38,407 nucleotides of DNA from DASZPJ01 sp035550295 (GCA_035550295.1 DASZPJ010000007.1:1-38407), one strand, 5' to 3'; shown: positions 7,592 to 16,689, counted from the first letter of the stretch. The notes: a model not told the origin generated them from the letters alone. Translations and numbers: made by a program.

Positions 7592-8884
7592 ATGCCATTT
7601 CATGCAATTATCGGAGGACAGCGCGGCGACGAAGGCAAAGGTCGGTTTGTTGACCTAGTTGCTAATGATTACACCGTAGTTGCTCGCGGCAATGGTGGCA
7701 GCAATGCCGGCCACACTGTTGTGCCCGAAGGCATGTTGCCGATCGCTTTGCACCAAATTCCATCCGGCATCGCTCACCCAGGCAAGTTAAACGTCATTGG
7801 AACCGGAGTTTATGTAGACCCGCGCCGCTTGGCCAACGAAATCGCCCAGCTGGAAAAAGCCGGCCTGGCCGTAACCCCCAAAACTTTGGTGGTTAGTGAC
7901 ACCGCCCACTTAGTGATGCCGCACCACCAAGCCCTCGACGCATTGCGCGAAGGCGGACACAAAGCCCAGGGTAGTACGCAGTCCGGCATTGCTTATGTAG
8001 CCGGCGACAAGTACCTGCGCGAAGGTTTGCGCGTCGAATCACTGAACAATCCCAAGTTATTGTTTGATCACGCCTTCGAAGCCCTCAAAGCCGTAAACGC
8101 CACGCTGGCCAAAAAAGACCAGCGTCCGGAAGCCGACATCAAAGAAGAGATTGAGGGTTGGGTCAAATCCAGCCAACAGCTTCTGCCATTTGTAGCCGAC
8201 ACCGTTGCCATCATGAACGACCGTTTGTACCAAGGCGAACTGGTACTCGGCGAAGGGGCCCAAGCCTTTTGGCTGGACATCAACCACGGCATGTATCCGT
8301 CAGTCACATCATCGTCCACTACAGTCGCCGGCTTGATTGATGGCTTGGGTGTTGCGCCCAAGTATGTAGAAAAAGTCAGTTTGGTTGTCAAAGCCGTGAA
8401 GTCTCATGTTGGTGGTGGCCCGTTCGTCACTGAAATTACCGACACAGAGCTAGCAGCTGTTTTGCGCGGCGACCCCAAGGCTACCGATGGCGAATATGGC
8501 AAAACCACTCTACGCCCACGTCGGATTGGCTATCCTGACCTCGTGGAGTTAAAGAATGCTATCCGCGTCAATGGCGCTGACGAATTACTATTATCCAAGC
8601 TCGACCACATCCCGCGCTACGGTAAAACAGTCAGCGTCGCTACGGCTTATAAGTACCAAGGTAAGGAGCGTCGCAGTGCCCCGAGTTCGGCAGCCGCATT
8701 GTTTGACTGTGAACCGATCTACAAGACTTTGCCAACTTGGAATGACGACATCAGCCCAGTTCGTGATTTTGACAAGTTGCCGGCCGAAGCCGCAGCTTTT
8801 GTGAAATTAGTGGAAGAAGAAACTGGCCTGCCGGTCTCTAAAGTCGGCGTAGGCGCCGAACGCCAAGCCGTTATTCTGCGCTAG
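7592..8884 (+). CDS. purA: Adenylosuccinate synthetase
   Basis: 430 aa, normal family length. It joins IMP and aspartate using GTP in AMP synthesis. The N-terminal signature reads GGQRGDEGKGR (8-18), where almost all family members have QWGDEGKGK; the catalytic D13 and K16 are kept, as is H41 in GGSNAGHT (35-42). Further family motifs are GEGAQAFWLDINHGMYPSVTSS near the middle, VTEITD, TLRPRRIGYPDLV (usually TTGRPRRCGW) and the C-terminal GAERQAVIL. The retained aspartate argues for PurA rather than the phage PurZ branch. Overall a divergent but apparently functional enzyme. Confidence 0.9.
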   Translation: MPFHAIIGGQRGDEGKGRFVDLVANDYTVVARGNGGSNAGHTVVPEGMLPIALHQIPSGIAHPGKLNVIGTGVYVDPRRLANEIAQLEKAGLAVTPKTLVVSDTAHLVMPHHQALDALREGGHKAQGSTQSGIAYVAGDKYLREGLRVESLNNPKLLFDHAFEALKAVNATLAKKDQRPEADIKEEIEGWVKSSQQLLPFVADTVAIMNDRLYQGELVLGEGAQAFWLDINHGMYPSVTSSSTTVAGLIDGLGVAPKYVEKVSLVVKAVKSHVGGGPFVTEITDTELAAVLRGDPKATDGEYGKTTLRPRRIGYPDLVELKNAIRVNGADELLLSKLDHIPRYGKTVSVATAYKYQGKERRSAPSSAAALFDCEPIYKTLPTWNDDISPVRDFDKLPAEAAAFVKLVEEETGLPVSKVGVGAERQAVILR

Positions 8885-8915
8885 CAAAAGAGTTGGCGCA
8901 AGGACTGACAACCTT

Positions 8916-8921
8916 TATAGT
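8916..8921 (+). promoter_or_regulatory. -10 box of pgl-zwf
   Basis: TATAGT ends 6 bases before the pgl ATG at 8928; no Shine-Dalgarno is present, which suggests a leaderless transcript for the pgl-zwf operon. Confidence 0.45.
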
Positions 8922-8927
8922 GGTGGT

Positions 8928-9602
8928 ATGCAGTTCATCTTGAGCACCGGCTGGGAAGAGGGTATGGCCGACCTGACTGAGCGCCTGATACAGGAATTGT
9001 CAAAAGGCAAGCACGTGCTCTGGCTGGTTACCGGCGGCAGCAACATCGAGGCCAGCGTCACTATTATGAATAATATTTCGGATGGATTGAGCACGAACCT
9101 TACTGTCATGCTAGCTGATGAGCGTTACGGCAAAGTTGGTCATACTGATTCCAATTGGGCACAGCTAATGGCTGCCGGCTTTGACGGCAAACAAGCCCGT
9201 CTTTTACCCGTTTTACGAGACGGTGATAGTTTTGAAGAAGCAGCCAACTACTACAACCAAATAGCCCAGAAAGCCTTCGACGAAAATGAGGTTGTTGTTT
9301 CACAAATGGGAATTGGCCCAGATGGCCACATCGCTGGCATCTTGCCAGAATCAGTTGCCGGCAAAGAACCCGAGGCCTTAGTTGCTGGCTATAGTGGCGG
9401 GCCCTACCAGCGCTTGACTATGACATTCCCAGCCCTCAGGCGCATTGCAGTGGACTACTCTTTTGCTTTTGGTGAAGGCAAGCGCCAAGCGCTGGAAAGT
9501 CTGCGAGTCAAGACTACGACATTGCTTCAGCAGCCAGCGCAAATTTTGTGGGAACTGCCCGAAGCCTACGTTTATAACGACCAAATCGGAGACCAAAAAT
9601 GA
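8928..9602 (+). CDS. pgl: 6-phosphogluconolactonase
   Basis: 224 aa, NagB/RpiA-like fold of the DevB type. It hydrolyses 6-phosphogluconolactone in the oxidative pentose phosphate route. Motifs: TGGSNIEA (35-42) for the phosphate loop, ADERY (63-67) and MGIGPDGHIAGILPES (127-142), which is the family signature around the catalytic aspartate-glycine-histidine. Its stop overlaps the zwf start by four bases (ATGA), so the two genes are translationally coupled and catalyse consecutive steps. The family members are usually a little longer, about 230-260 aa. Confidence 0.88.
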   Translation: MQFILSTGWEEGMADLTERLIQELSKGKHVLWLVTGGSNIEASVTIMNNISDGLSTNLTVMLADERYGKVGHTDSNWAQLMAAGFDGKQARLLPVLRDGDSFEEAANYYNQIAQKAFDENEVVVSQMGIGPDGHIAGILPESVAGKEPEALVAGYSGGPYQRLTMTFPALRRIAVDYSFAFGEGKRQALESLRVKTTTLLQQPAQILWELPEAYVYNDQIGDQK

Positions 9603-11020
9603 GCCAGGACTCCAATGAGCCAGAGCTCCAGCCAACCATTTTCGTGATCTTTGGCATCACCGGTGATTTGGCCCAGCGCTATTTATTACCGGCCTTGTAT
9701 CATCTTTTCAAAGATGGCAAACTACACGACCAAACTGAGATCGTAGGCATAACCCGCCGCGACATCACTGCCGAAGATTTGCTCAAACAGACGGAGCTCT
9801 GCGTCAACGAAATCGATAAAGTTTGTGACCCGGAAGCCTTGGCGGCGATGCACCGCCACACCCGTATGGTACAAATGGATCTTAATGACGCTGACGCCTA
9901 CGCTAAGTTGTTGCAAACCCTCAACGGCATCGAAGACGAAACAGGCGTTTGCATGAACCGGCTTTACTACCTGTCAATTCCGCCCCAGGTTTATGCGCCA
10001 GTCATCCAACACCTGGGCAACCAGGGCTTAAGCGGCAGTTGCCAGCATGGCCAAGCGAGCAGCCGTTTGCTAATTGAAAAACCGTTTGGTTACGACCTGC
10101 AATCCGCCCGTGATTTGGTGCAAGAAACCGGCAGTGTTTTTGATGAGTCGCAAATTTTCCGGATTGATCATTTTTTGGCCAAAGAAACAGCCCAAAACAT
10201 TCTAACTTTCCGCTTTAAAAATCCAATCTTTGAACCACTATGGAATGCCGAACACATTGCCAGCATAGATATTGCTACCTCAGAGCAAATTGGTATCGAA
10301 GGCCGCGTGCAATTTTATGAGCCGCTTGGCGCATTGCGCGACTTTATTCAGAATCACTTGTTGCAACTGTTAGCTATTACCACCATGGACCAGCCGGCCG
10401 CGCTCGACAGTGACAGCATTCACCGTTCAAAACAATACTTATTGGAGCAAATCCAGCCGGTGCCAGCCGACAAAGTTGCCGACAACGCCCACCGTGGTCA
10501 ATACAAAGGCTACCGGGAAGAGGTCAATAATCCAGACTCTGCTACCGAAACGTACGCCGATATCACTATTTTTATAGACAGCGAGCGCTGGCGCAACGTG
10601 CCGATGCGACTATGGACCGGCAAAAACCTGCATGAAAAAAACTACGATATCACTGTGAATTTTCGCAGCCAGGCCGACGAACCGGGCAATCGCCTGATTT
10701 TCCACATCCAACCAAATGAAGGCATCGAGCTGGATTTGTTAGCCAAAAAACCAGGCTTTGATGACAAGCTGCAAACTGCTGCCATGGATTTTTCCTACCA
10801 GCAAAACTTTGATGACCACGGCCATCCAAACGCCTACGAAAGAGTTTTAGTAGATGCCGTCAAAGGCGACCACACATTATTTACTACCAGCGAGGAAGTC
10901 TTGGCCAGCTGGCGTGTTGTCCAGCCAATTTTGGATGAATGGTCCAAAAATAGCAGCGATTTAATGATGTATGAGCCGGGCAGCAGCGGACCGTTAGATG
11001 TTGAGTCATCCGGATTTTAA
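9599..11020 (+). CDS. zwf: Glucose-6-phosphate 1-dehydrogenase
   Basis: 473 aa, typical length. It oxidises glucose 6-phosphate to 6-phosphogluconolactone with NADP. The dinucleotide loop GITGDLAQRYLLPAL starts at residue 19 and replaces the common GASGDL. The substrate signature RIDHFLAKE is at 188-196 (usually RIDHYLGKE) with catalytic H191. EGRVQFYEPLGALRDFIQNHLLQLL follows in the C-terminal domain. The coupled pgl upstream provides the next enzyme. No gnd is in the window, so whether the pathway continues to ribulose 5-phosphate is not visible here. Confidence 0.93.
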   Translation: MSQDSNEPELQPTIFVIFGITGDLAQRYLLPALYHLFKDGKLHDQTEIVGITRRDITAEDLLKQTELCVNEIDKVCDPEALAAMHRHTRMVQMDLNDADAYAKLLQTLNGIEDETGVCMNRLYYLSIPPQVYAPVIQHLGNQGLSGSCQHGQASSRLLIEKPFGYDLQSARDLVQETGSVFDESQIFRIDHFLAKETAQNILTFRFKNPIFEPLWNAEHIASIDIATSEQIGIEGRVQFYEPLGALRDFIQNHLLQLLAITTMDQPAALDSDSIHRSKQYLLEQIQPVPADKVADNAHRGQYKGYREEVNNPDSATETYADITIFIDSERWRNVPMRLWTGKNLHEKNYDITVNFRSQADEPGNRLIFHIQPNEGIELDLLAKKPGFDDKLQTAAMDFSYQQNFDDHGHPNAYERVLVDAVKGDHTLFTTSEEVLASWRVVQPILDEWSKNSSDLMMYEPGSSGPLDVESSGF

Positions 11021-11022
11021 TT

Positions 11023-11031
11023 TGTTAGAAT
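11023..11031 (+). promoter_or_regulatory. Extended -10 promoter of uppP
   Basis: TGT-TAGAAT with 10 bases to the ATG at 11042. AAGGA at 11034-11038 is a possible Shine-Dalgarno but sits only 3 bases from the ATG. Confidence 0.4.
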
Positions 11032-11041
11032 ATAAGGACGT

Positions 11042-11932
11042 ATGATCAGTTACTTCCAAGCCATTATCCTAGGTCTGCTGCAGGGCGTAACTGAACTGTT
11101 TCCTATTTCCAGCTTAGGCCACACTGTCGTTTTGCCTTGGCTATTCGGCTGGCACAATATTTTGGCAAACGAGACTAAGGGCGAGTCGTTTTACTTGGCT
11201 TTCGTAGTCATGCTGCATGTCGGTACGGCATTGGCTTTGTTGCTGTTCTATCGCAATACATGGTTACGGATTATCAAAGGCTTCTTTAGCTCGGTCGCTC
11301 GACAGAAAATTGACACCCCCGACGCCCGGTTGGCCTGGCTGCTGATTTTGGCAACTATTCCGGCTGGCTTAATCGGCGTAATTTTTGAGCACAAACTACG
11401 GGTTATTTTTGCCAAACCGCTGGATGCCATCTGTTTTTTGGCAATCAACGGAGTCATTTTATTAGTTGGCGACCGCTTGCTGCACCACAAACCAGCTGGT
11501 GGTGAAGCCATGGACAACACGGTTAGCCACGTCGGCAAAGCCCTGACACCTGGTAAAGCAATCGCTATCGGTGTTGCCCAGGTGGGTGCCCTGTTCGCCG
11601 GTATTAGTCGCAGTGGCGTTACCATGGTAAGCGGCCTGGCCAGTGGCCTTAACCACGAAGATGCCGCCCGTTTTTCATTCCTACTGGCAACGCCGATTAT
11701 TTTGGCTGCCGGATTATATAAAATGCCTGACTTTTTTGGACCGCTCGGCGATGGTGTTCGTGCCCAAACTTTAGTTGCCGGAGTCGTGGCAGCAGTAGCC
11801 GCCTACTTTAGCGTTAAATTCCTGGACCGTTACTTCCGAGATAAGACCCTGCGGCCTTTTGCCATTTACTGCTTGGTAGCGGCTGCCGTGCTGCTGCTGG
11901 TTGGTTTGGCTAGGGGCGGCTTTGCGGCGTGA
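11042..11932 (+). CDS. uppP: Undecaprenyl-diphosphatase
   Basis: 296 aa polytopic membrane protein of the BacA/UppP family, which dephosphorylates undecaprenyl diphosphate to recycle the lipid carrier for cell-wall precursors. The catalytic motif QGVTELFPISSLGH is at residues 14-27 and the second conserved motif GISRSGVTM starts at 187. About eight hydrophobic segments are visible, with a slightly longer loop near 85-100 and 150-170. The last bases overlap the GTG start of the downstream protease gene, so the two form an envelope operon. Confidence 0.93.
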   Translation: MISYFQAIILGLLQGVTELFPISSLGHTVVLPWLFGWHNILANETKGESFYLAFVVMLHVGTALALLLFYRNTWLRIIKGFFSSVARQKIDTPDARLAWLLILATIPAGLIGVIFEHKLRVIFAKPLDAICFLAINGVILLVGDRLLHHKPAGGEAMDNTVSHVGKALTPGKAIAIGVAQVGALFAGISRSGVTMVSGLASGLNHEDAARFSFLLATPIILAAGLYKMPDFFGPLGDGVRAQTLVAGVVAAVAAYFSVKFLDRYFRDKTLRPFAIYCLVAAAVLLLVGLARGGFAA

Positions 11933-13095
11933 TTATCGATTTAATCATCATCGCTTTCGTCGCTAGTGCACTGTACCGTGGGCACCAAATTGGTTTTGTA
12001 CGCCAGTTCTTCTCGACAGTCGGGTTCTTTGGCGGCTTGTTCATTGGCGCCTGGCTACAGCACTACACAGTAAACATGGCGCATACTACGGCTGGACGGT
12101 CACTTGTAACGGCGCTGACCACATTTGGTTGCGCCATAATTTTGCTAAGTATTGGTGAGCTGGTTGGCGTCCGGCTAAAAGGCAAAGTCATGCTAAAGCG
12201 TATTAATTCGGTTGATGATTGGCTGGGTTCGCTGATTGCCGTAGCTTCGCTATTGGTAAGCGTTTGGCTGCTGGCCAGTATTGCGCTCGGACTACCGCTT
12301 GGTGGACTGCAATCGCAGATTAAAGGCTCGCGGATCATTAGCGGGCTGAATAAAGCATTGCCCGATGCGCCGGGCGTAATCGCTGAACTTGGCCGGCTGG
12401 TAGACCCCAACGGCTTTCCGCAAGTCTTTATCGGCAATGAGCCAACTCCGGCCAGCAACATTAACTTGCCGTCACTGGGCAGCCTGCAAACAGCCGTGAA
12501 GGCTGATGAAAACTCGGTAGTCAAAGTGGTTGGACAAGGCTGCGGCGGCATAGTCGAGGGTTCGGGCTTTGTAATTAGCAAAAACCTAGTCGCTACCAAC
12601 GCCCACGTTGTGGCCGGCATCCAGCACCCATACATACAGGACGGCGCCGGCAGCCAGCAGGGAACTGTAATCGGGTTTGACCCCGACCTTGATTTTGCGA
12701 TAGTACGGGCCGGCAACTTGGCCGGCAAGCCGCTGTCGCTGGATGACAATGTCGTGGCCAGCGGCACACCAGCCGCCGTAATGGGTTATCCGGGCGGCGG
12801 TGCGTTAAAAGCCAACCCAGCAGCGGTACTGGCAGCCTTTGATGCAATCGGCCGCAACATCTACAACCAAGGCAGTGTCGAACGCAATGTCTATGAACTG
12901 CATGTCTCTGTGATTCCCGGCAATTCCGGCGGCCCTTTGATTGCCAAGGACGGCAGGGTAATCGGCGTCATCTTTGCGGAGTCGACCAGCTACAAAAATG
13001 TTGGCTACGCCCTGAGTATGCCGCAAGTAATACATGAGATTCACCAAGTCAAAGCTAACGCATCGGCTGTTAGCGCCGGCAGTTGCGCCGAGTGA
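11929..13095 (+). CDS. Membrane-anchored CvpA-domain serine protease (MarP-like)
   Basis: 388 aa. Residues 1-125 contain about four membrane segments of the CvpA type (LIIIAFVASALYRG at the start). Residues about 195-375 are a trypsin/HtrA-like protease with the triad H226 (ATNAHVVAG), D255 (DLDFAIV) and S333 (IPGNSGGPLI). C205, just before the protease core, and C386, near the C-terminus, are placed as in mycobacterial MarP, whose two cysteines form a regulatory disulfide. The protease should face outside the membrane. It starts at a GTG overlapping the uppP stop (GTGA). Family role in acid or oxidative stress is known for MarP; here it is inferred. Confidence 0.85.
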   Translation: MIIDLIIIAFVASALYRGHQIGFVRQFFSTVGFFGGLFIGAWLQHYTVNMAHTTAGRSLVTALTTFGCAIILLSIGELVGVRLKGKVMLKRINSVDDWLGSLIAVASLLVSVWLLASIALGLPLGGLQSQIKGSRIISGLNKALPDAPGVIAELGRLVDPNGFPQVFIGNEPTPASNINLPSLGSLQTAVKADENSVVKVVGQGCGGIVEGSGFVISKNLVATNAHVVAGIQHPYIQDGAGSQQGTVIGFDPDLDFAIVRAGNLAGKPLSLDDNVVASGTPAAVMGYPGGGALKANPAAVLAAFDAIGRNIYNQGSVERNVYELHVSVIPGNSGGPLIAKDGRVIGVIFAESTSYKNVGYALSMPQVIHEIHQVKANASAVSAGSCAE

Positions 13096-13107
13096 TCAAA
13101 CTGCTCA

Positions 13108-13116
13108 TGTTATACT
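13108..13116 (+). promoter_or_regulatory. Extended -10 promoter of the Nramp-like gene
   Basis: TGT-TATACT. It ends 33 bases before the preferred ATG at 13150 or 15 before an in-frame TTG at 13132, so this unit does not follow the 6-12 base rule unless the TTG is used. Confidence 0.4.
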
Positions 13117-13149
13117 GATGTGTAATTAGATTTGCGGCATCACGCCACT

Positions 13150-14535
13150 ATGACTAGACACAAAAAAGACTTATTACGCAAAAGTGCCGAGGCTCCGGCC
13201 GAACTGCTTGACCACACAGTGCTGACCACGATGGAAGCCACCCACATGCTGGCGACTGCCTTACCAGAGAACAAACTTGTCAAAAAGACGACTGACTATT
13301 GGAACGCACTCGGTCCCGGACTGACTACTGGAGCCGCCGACGACGATCCTTCAGGTATCGCCACGTATTCGCAAACCGGCGCGCAATACGGCTTCCAATT
13401 GATTTGGCTTTCGTTGGTTACTTTGCCGTTAATGGCAGTTGTGCAGGAAATGTGCGCCCGCATTGGCTTGGTAACAGGCCGCGGCCTGGCCGGCACAATT
13501 CGCCTGCATTTTAGACGGCGTATTTTGCTGGCCTGTACGCTGCTGTTGTTTGCCGCAAATAGCTTCAATATCGGGGCTGACCTGGGCGCCATGGCGCAAG
13601 GCATGCAACTATTACGGCCTAGTTTAAGTTTTGGCTGGCTGGTGCTGGGATTTACCATTTTGTGCCTTGGGTTGCAGATCTTTACTCCTTATAACCGTTA
13701 TGCGCGCTATCTAAAGTGGCTAGCCCTGGTTTTGACAGCCTATGTGGCATCAACACTCTTGGCACACCTAAACTGGCATAGTGTTTTTGCCGGCCTGGTA
13801 ACGCCAAAAATAACTTTTAACAAGGACCAGCTACTGCTCATTTGTGCCATTTTCGGCACTACCATATCGCCCTACTTGTTCTTCTGGCAAACTTCCCAGG
13901 AAGTTGAAGAAGAGATTGCTGCCGGCAAAACTACAGTTGCGATGCGCAAAGGCACCGACCAGGCTGAGGTCAAAAAAATGCGTGTCGATGTCTGGAGCGG
14001 CATGCTATTAAGCAACGTCGTGATGTTCTTCATTATCGCGGCCTGCGGCGCCACCCTTTTTCCACACGGCATTACAAACATTACCACCGCCTCCCAAGCG
14101 GCCGAAGCCCTACGTCCGTTTGCCGGCAGCCAAGCATATTTCCTGTTTGCCCTCGGGATTATTGGCACCGGTTTGCTGGCTATTCCAGTATTAGCAGGCT
14201 CGGCATCATACGCCGTCAGTGAAAGTTTCCGTTGGCGTGGCGGCCTGAACCAGAACCTAAAGCAGGCTTACGCCTTCTACGGCGTGCTGATTATCGCTAT
14301 GCTGGTTGGGCTCAGCATTAACTTTATAGGCCTTAACCCTATCAAGGCCTTGATTTATTCAGGCGTGGCTAATGGATTAGTTGCGCCGCTCATCTTGGCG
14401 CTTATTGTATTGATAAGCAGCAACCACCAGATTATGGGCAAGTGGGTCAACCGCCGCAGTACTACTATGATTGGCTGGTTTGTAACTGGCCTGATGACTG
14501 TGGTCGGTGTAGCTGCAATTATAGCGCTAGCCTAA
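13150..14535 (+). CDS. Nramp-family metal transporter with atypical binding motifs
   Basis: 461 aa with about eleven membrane segments. The first segment reads GPGLTTGAADDDPSGIATY (55-73): classical Mn/Fe Nramps have DPGN where this has DPSG (66-69). In the sixth segment the usual methionine-proline-histidine of the metal site is replaced by TTISPYLFFW (237-246). These changes place it in a divergent branch; the Nramp-related magnesium transporters are one candidate, which I cannot confirm. The ATG at 13150 is preferred to the TTG at 13132 because the 40-residue cytoplasmic tail is already long and no Shine-Dalgarno supports either. Its stop lies one base before that of the convergent ABC permease gene. 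Confidence 0.82.
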   Translation: MTRHKKDLLRKSAEAPAELLDHTVLTTMEATHMLATALPENKLVKKTTDYWNALGPGLTTGAADDDPSGIATYSQTGAQYGFQLIWLSLVTLPLMAVVQEMCARIGLVTGRGLAGTIRLHFRRRILLACTLLLFAANSFNIGADLGAMAQGMQLLRPSLSFGWLVLGFTILCLGLQIFTPYNRYARYLKWLALVLTAYVASTLLAHLNWHSVFAGLVTPKITFNKDQLLLICAIFGTTISPYLFFWQTSQEVEEEIAAGKTTVAMRKGTDQAEVKKMRVDVWSGMLLSNVVMFFIIAACGATLFPHGITNITTASQAAEALRPFAGSQAYFLFALGIIGTGLLAIPVLAGSASYAVSESFRWRGGLNQNLKQAYAFYGVLIIAMLVGLSINFIGLNPIKALIYSGVANGLVAPLILALIVLISSNHQIMGKWVNRRSTTMIGWFVTGLMTVVGVAAIIALA

Positions 14536-14536
14536 A

Positions 14537-15769
14537 CTACTCAGAGCGCAGGGCTTCGATTGGCGCTTTGCGGGCGGCCTTGAGGGCCGGCACTGTGCCA
14601 AATAAAATACCTTCGACCAACGAAATACCGGTAGCAAGCACCACGATTTTCCAACTGATGACTGGCTGCAAGTCGGTAGCCGCCCGCATGCCAATAACTA
14701 CCAAACCGGCCAGCACGGCACCAATCGCGCCACCGGCCAAACCTAGAATGGCCGACTCGGCCATAAACTGGCTAAGAATTTGGCGGTTAGTTGCACCAAC
14801 CGCTTTGCGGATGCCAATCTCGCGCGTTCGTTCACCGATCGACACCATCATCACATTCATAATTCCGATTCCGCCGACCAACAATGAAATTCCTGCCACG
14901 CCAGCTACCAAACGAGTCAATAGGTCAAGCACCGCGCTGGTGCTGGCCACATTTTGGCTACCGGTCAATACGCTGAAGCCACCGCTGCCGCCATGGGCCG
15001 CTACCAAAGCTTTGTTTAGTTCACCAGCAACTTTGTTGGTTTCGTCCGGGTTTTTAGGCCGTGCCAAAATTTCATAAGTTGGGGCAGTGGTTTTGCTAAG
15101 GCTTTCGGCCACATTGTAGGGAATAAATATCGCGTTATTAAAGTTGGCTTGCTGGCTAAGTGGCGTAAAGTTGAACTCGTTAAAAATACCGTGAACGATA
15201 AATTTCTGGCCGTGGAAAGTGAAGCTGCGTCCTAGCGGTACGTCTTCATCAAATAACTGTTCGCTAATTGATGAACCAAGCACGGCGGCATTGGTGCCTT
15301 GGTCACTGTTTTCCAAAAAGTCGCCGTAAGCCATCGACTGGTTGATTAGACTAGCCAGAGCAGGGTCGGTGCCTACCACAAAGCCACTATTATGATGACT
15401 GGTGCTGGTAGTAGCCACGCCGCCAATGAAAGCCAGCGGCGCACTGGCTGATACGCCTTTATTGGTGGAGACCACGGCCACATCCTTTTGGGTCAATGGG
15501 CTATTGATGCTAAAACCGGACAATTGGCTGAGTGAATCTCCTTTGGAATCCGGTTGTAAATCGCCGGGCCGTATAGTGATCAGGTCTTTGCCCAAATGGT
15601 GGATCTGGCCACTAATTTGCTGCTTGATGCCTTCGCCAATCGACACAATGCTAATGACCGAAGCCACGCCAATGATAACGCCGGACATCGTCCAGAAGCT
15701 GCGCATCTTGGCGCCACGAATGGCGTGCAGTCCGGATTTCAAATGGCCGTAGCGCCAGAAACGATTCAT
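14537..15769 (-). CDS. ABC transporter permease, MacB/FtsX type
   Basis: 410 aa. An N-terminal membrane helix (about residues 25-45, SGVIIGVASVISIVSIGEG) is followed by a large external MacB-PCD-like domain and three C-terminal helices. The FtsX-core motif GIGIMNVMMVSIGERTREIG lies near residue 290-310, then IRKAVGA. This is the four-helix permease layout of mechanotransmission ABC systems (MacB, LolCDE, YknZ). It overlaps the upstream ATPase gene by four bases. The ending EALRSE is typical of the family. Cargo unknown; no MacA-like adaptor is in the window. Confidence 0.9.
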   Translation of the reverse strand: MNRFWRYGHLKSGLHAIRGAKMRSFWTMSGVIIGVASVISIVSIGEGIKQQISGQIHHLGKDLITIRPGDLQPDSKGDSLSQLSGFSINSPLTQKDVAVVSTNKGVSASAPLAFIGGVATTSTSHHNSGFVVGTDPALASLINQSMAYGDFLENSDQGTNAAVLGSSISEQLFDEDVPLGRSFTFHGQKFIVHGIFNEFNFTPLSQQANFNNAIFIPYNVAESLSKTTAPTYEILARPKNPDETNKVAGELNKALVAAHGGSGGFSVLTGSQNVASTSAVLDLLTRLVAGVAGISLLVGGIGIMNVMMVSIGERTREIGIRKAVGATNRQILSQFMAESAILGLAGGAIGAVLAGLVVIGMRAATDLQPVISWKIVVLATGISLVEGILFGTVPALKAARKAPIEALRSE

Positions 15770-16689
15770 TTTTTGCCGCCTTTTTTGTTAACTTTGGTTT
15801 TAGCTTTTTTATTGGCCGGCTTGCGCTGGGTAGCCGAGCGTTTCATCGACTTCGACTTGGCGACTACCGGCTTACGCTTGCTGCGTTTGGCGGCTGGCTT
15901 ATCTGGCAGGGCTTTCATTAGTGCTGAGACGCCTGCCAGGTCATCTTCTTCATTAGTTTTAGGCAAACTATAAAGTGCTTTTTTAGCGGTGCTGGCAACT
16001 TGGCCTATAGCAGTTTTTTCGTCATGGACGATGCTGCCATCGTGCATGTACACGACCCGTGTGGCGTAGCGGGTTAGTTCCGGGTTGTGTGTCACGAACA
16101 AAATAGTATTACCAGTTTTATGTATGTCTGCTAATAACTCCATGATTAATCGCGAACTAGCACTGTCCAAATTGCCAGTTGGCTCGTCAGCGATAATCAA
16201 CTTTGGATTGTTGACCAACGCCCGGGCAATTGCGGCGCACTGGGCTTGGCCGCCACTCAACTGCGACGGCATATAGTATTCACGGTTTTGGATACCAACG
16301 CGCTCCAACATTTGGCTGGCCAACTTCAAACGCTTGGTCTGGCCAAAACCTTTATAGACCAACGGCAGGGCAACGTTTTCAAGCACGGTCAATCGCGGCA
16401 ACAGATTGAAAAACTGAAAGATGAAGCCAATTGTGTCACGTCGGATTTTGGCCGACTGGTTTGGTTTGAGCCGGGCCACAGCTTTGCCGTCCAACCGGTA
16501 AGTGCCGTGGCTTGGCCGATCAAGCAGGCCAATGACGTTCATGAGTGTGCTTTTGCCGCAGCCACTTGGACCCATGATGGCTACGAATTCACCACGTTCA
16601 ATCGTCAAATTAACCTCGTCGAGCGCCAGGGTAGTGGCGTCGCCGAAGCCGTACAGTTTACTGACGTCTTGGAGTTCTATTAAGGCCAT
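15766..16689 (-). CDS. ABC transporter ATPase, MacB/LolD type, with lysine-rich tail
   Basis: 307 aa. Residues 1-230 are a full ATPase: Walker A GPSGCGKST (40-48), Q-loop FQFFNLLPRLT, signature LSGGQ (144-148), Walker B LIIADEPTGNLD (164-175) and the H-loop VTHN. The signature is followed by AQC where nearly all relatives have QQR, so C151 replaces a conserved arginine. From about residue 255 there is an added tail rich in lysine, arginine, alanine and proline, ending KKGGKK; relatives stop near 230. The tail could bind nucleic acid or acidic lipid headgroups (inference). It pairs with the overlapping permease gene. Confidence 0.9.
   Translation of the reverse strand: MALIELQDVSKLYGFGDATTLALDEVNLTIERGEFVAIMGPSGCGKSTLMNVIGLLDRPSHGTYRLDGKAVARLKPNQSAKIRRDTIGFIFQFFNLLPRLTVLENVALPLVYKGFGQTKRLKLASQMLERVGIQNREYYMPSQLSGGQAQCAAIARALVNNPKLIIADEPTGNLDSASSRLIMELLADIHKTGNTILFVTHNPELTRYATRVVYMHDGSIVHDEKTAIGQVASTAKKALYSLPKTNEEDDLAGVSALMKALPDKPAAKRSKRKPVVAKSKSMKRSATQRKPANKKAKTKVNKKGGKK

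Noticed and set aside
7592..8884. PurZ-type enzyme for a 2-aminoadenine (Z) genome pathway
   Set aside because: The catalytic aspartate (D13) of PurA is kept and no other Z-genome genes are present.
14442..15077. 211-residue plus-strand frame opposite the ABC permease
   Set aside because: Mirror of the minus-strand coding sequence, proline/threonine-rich with no family motif.
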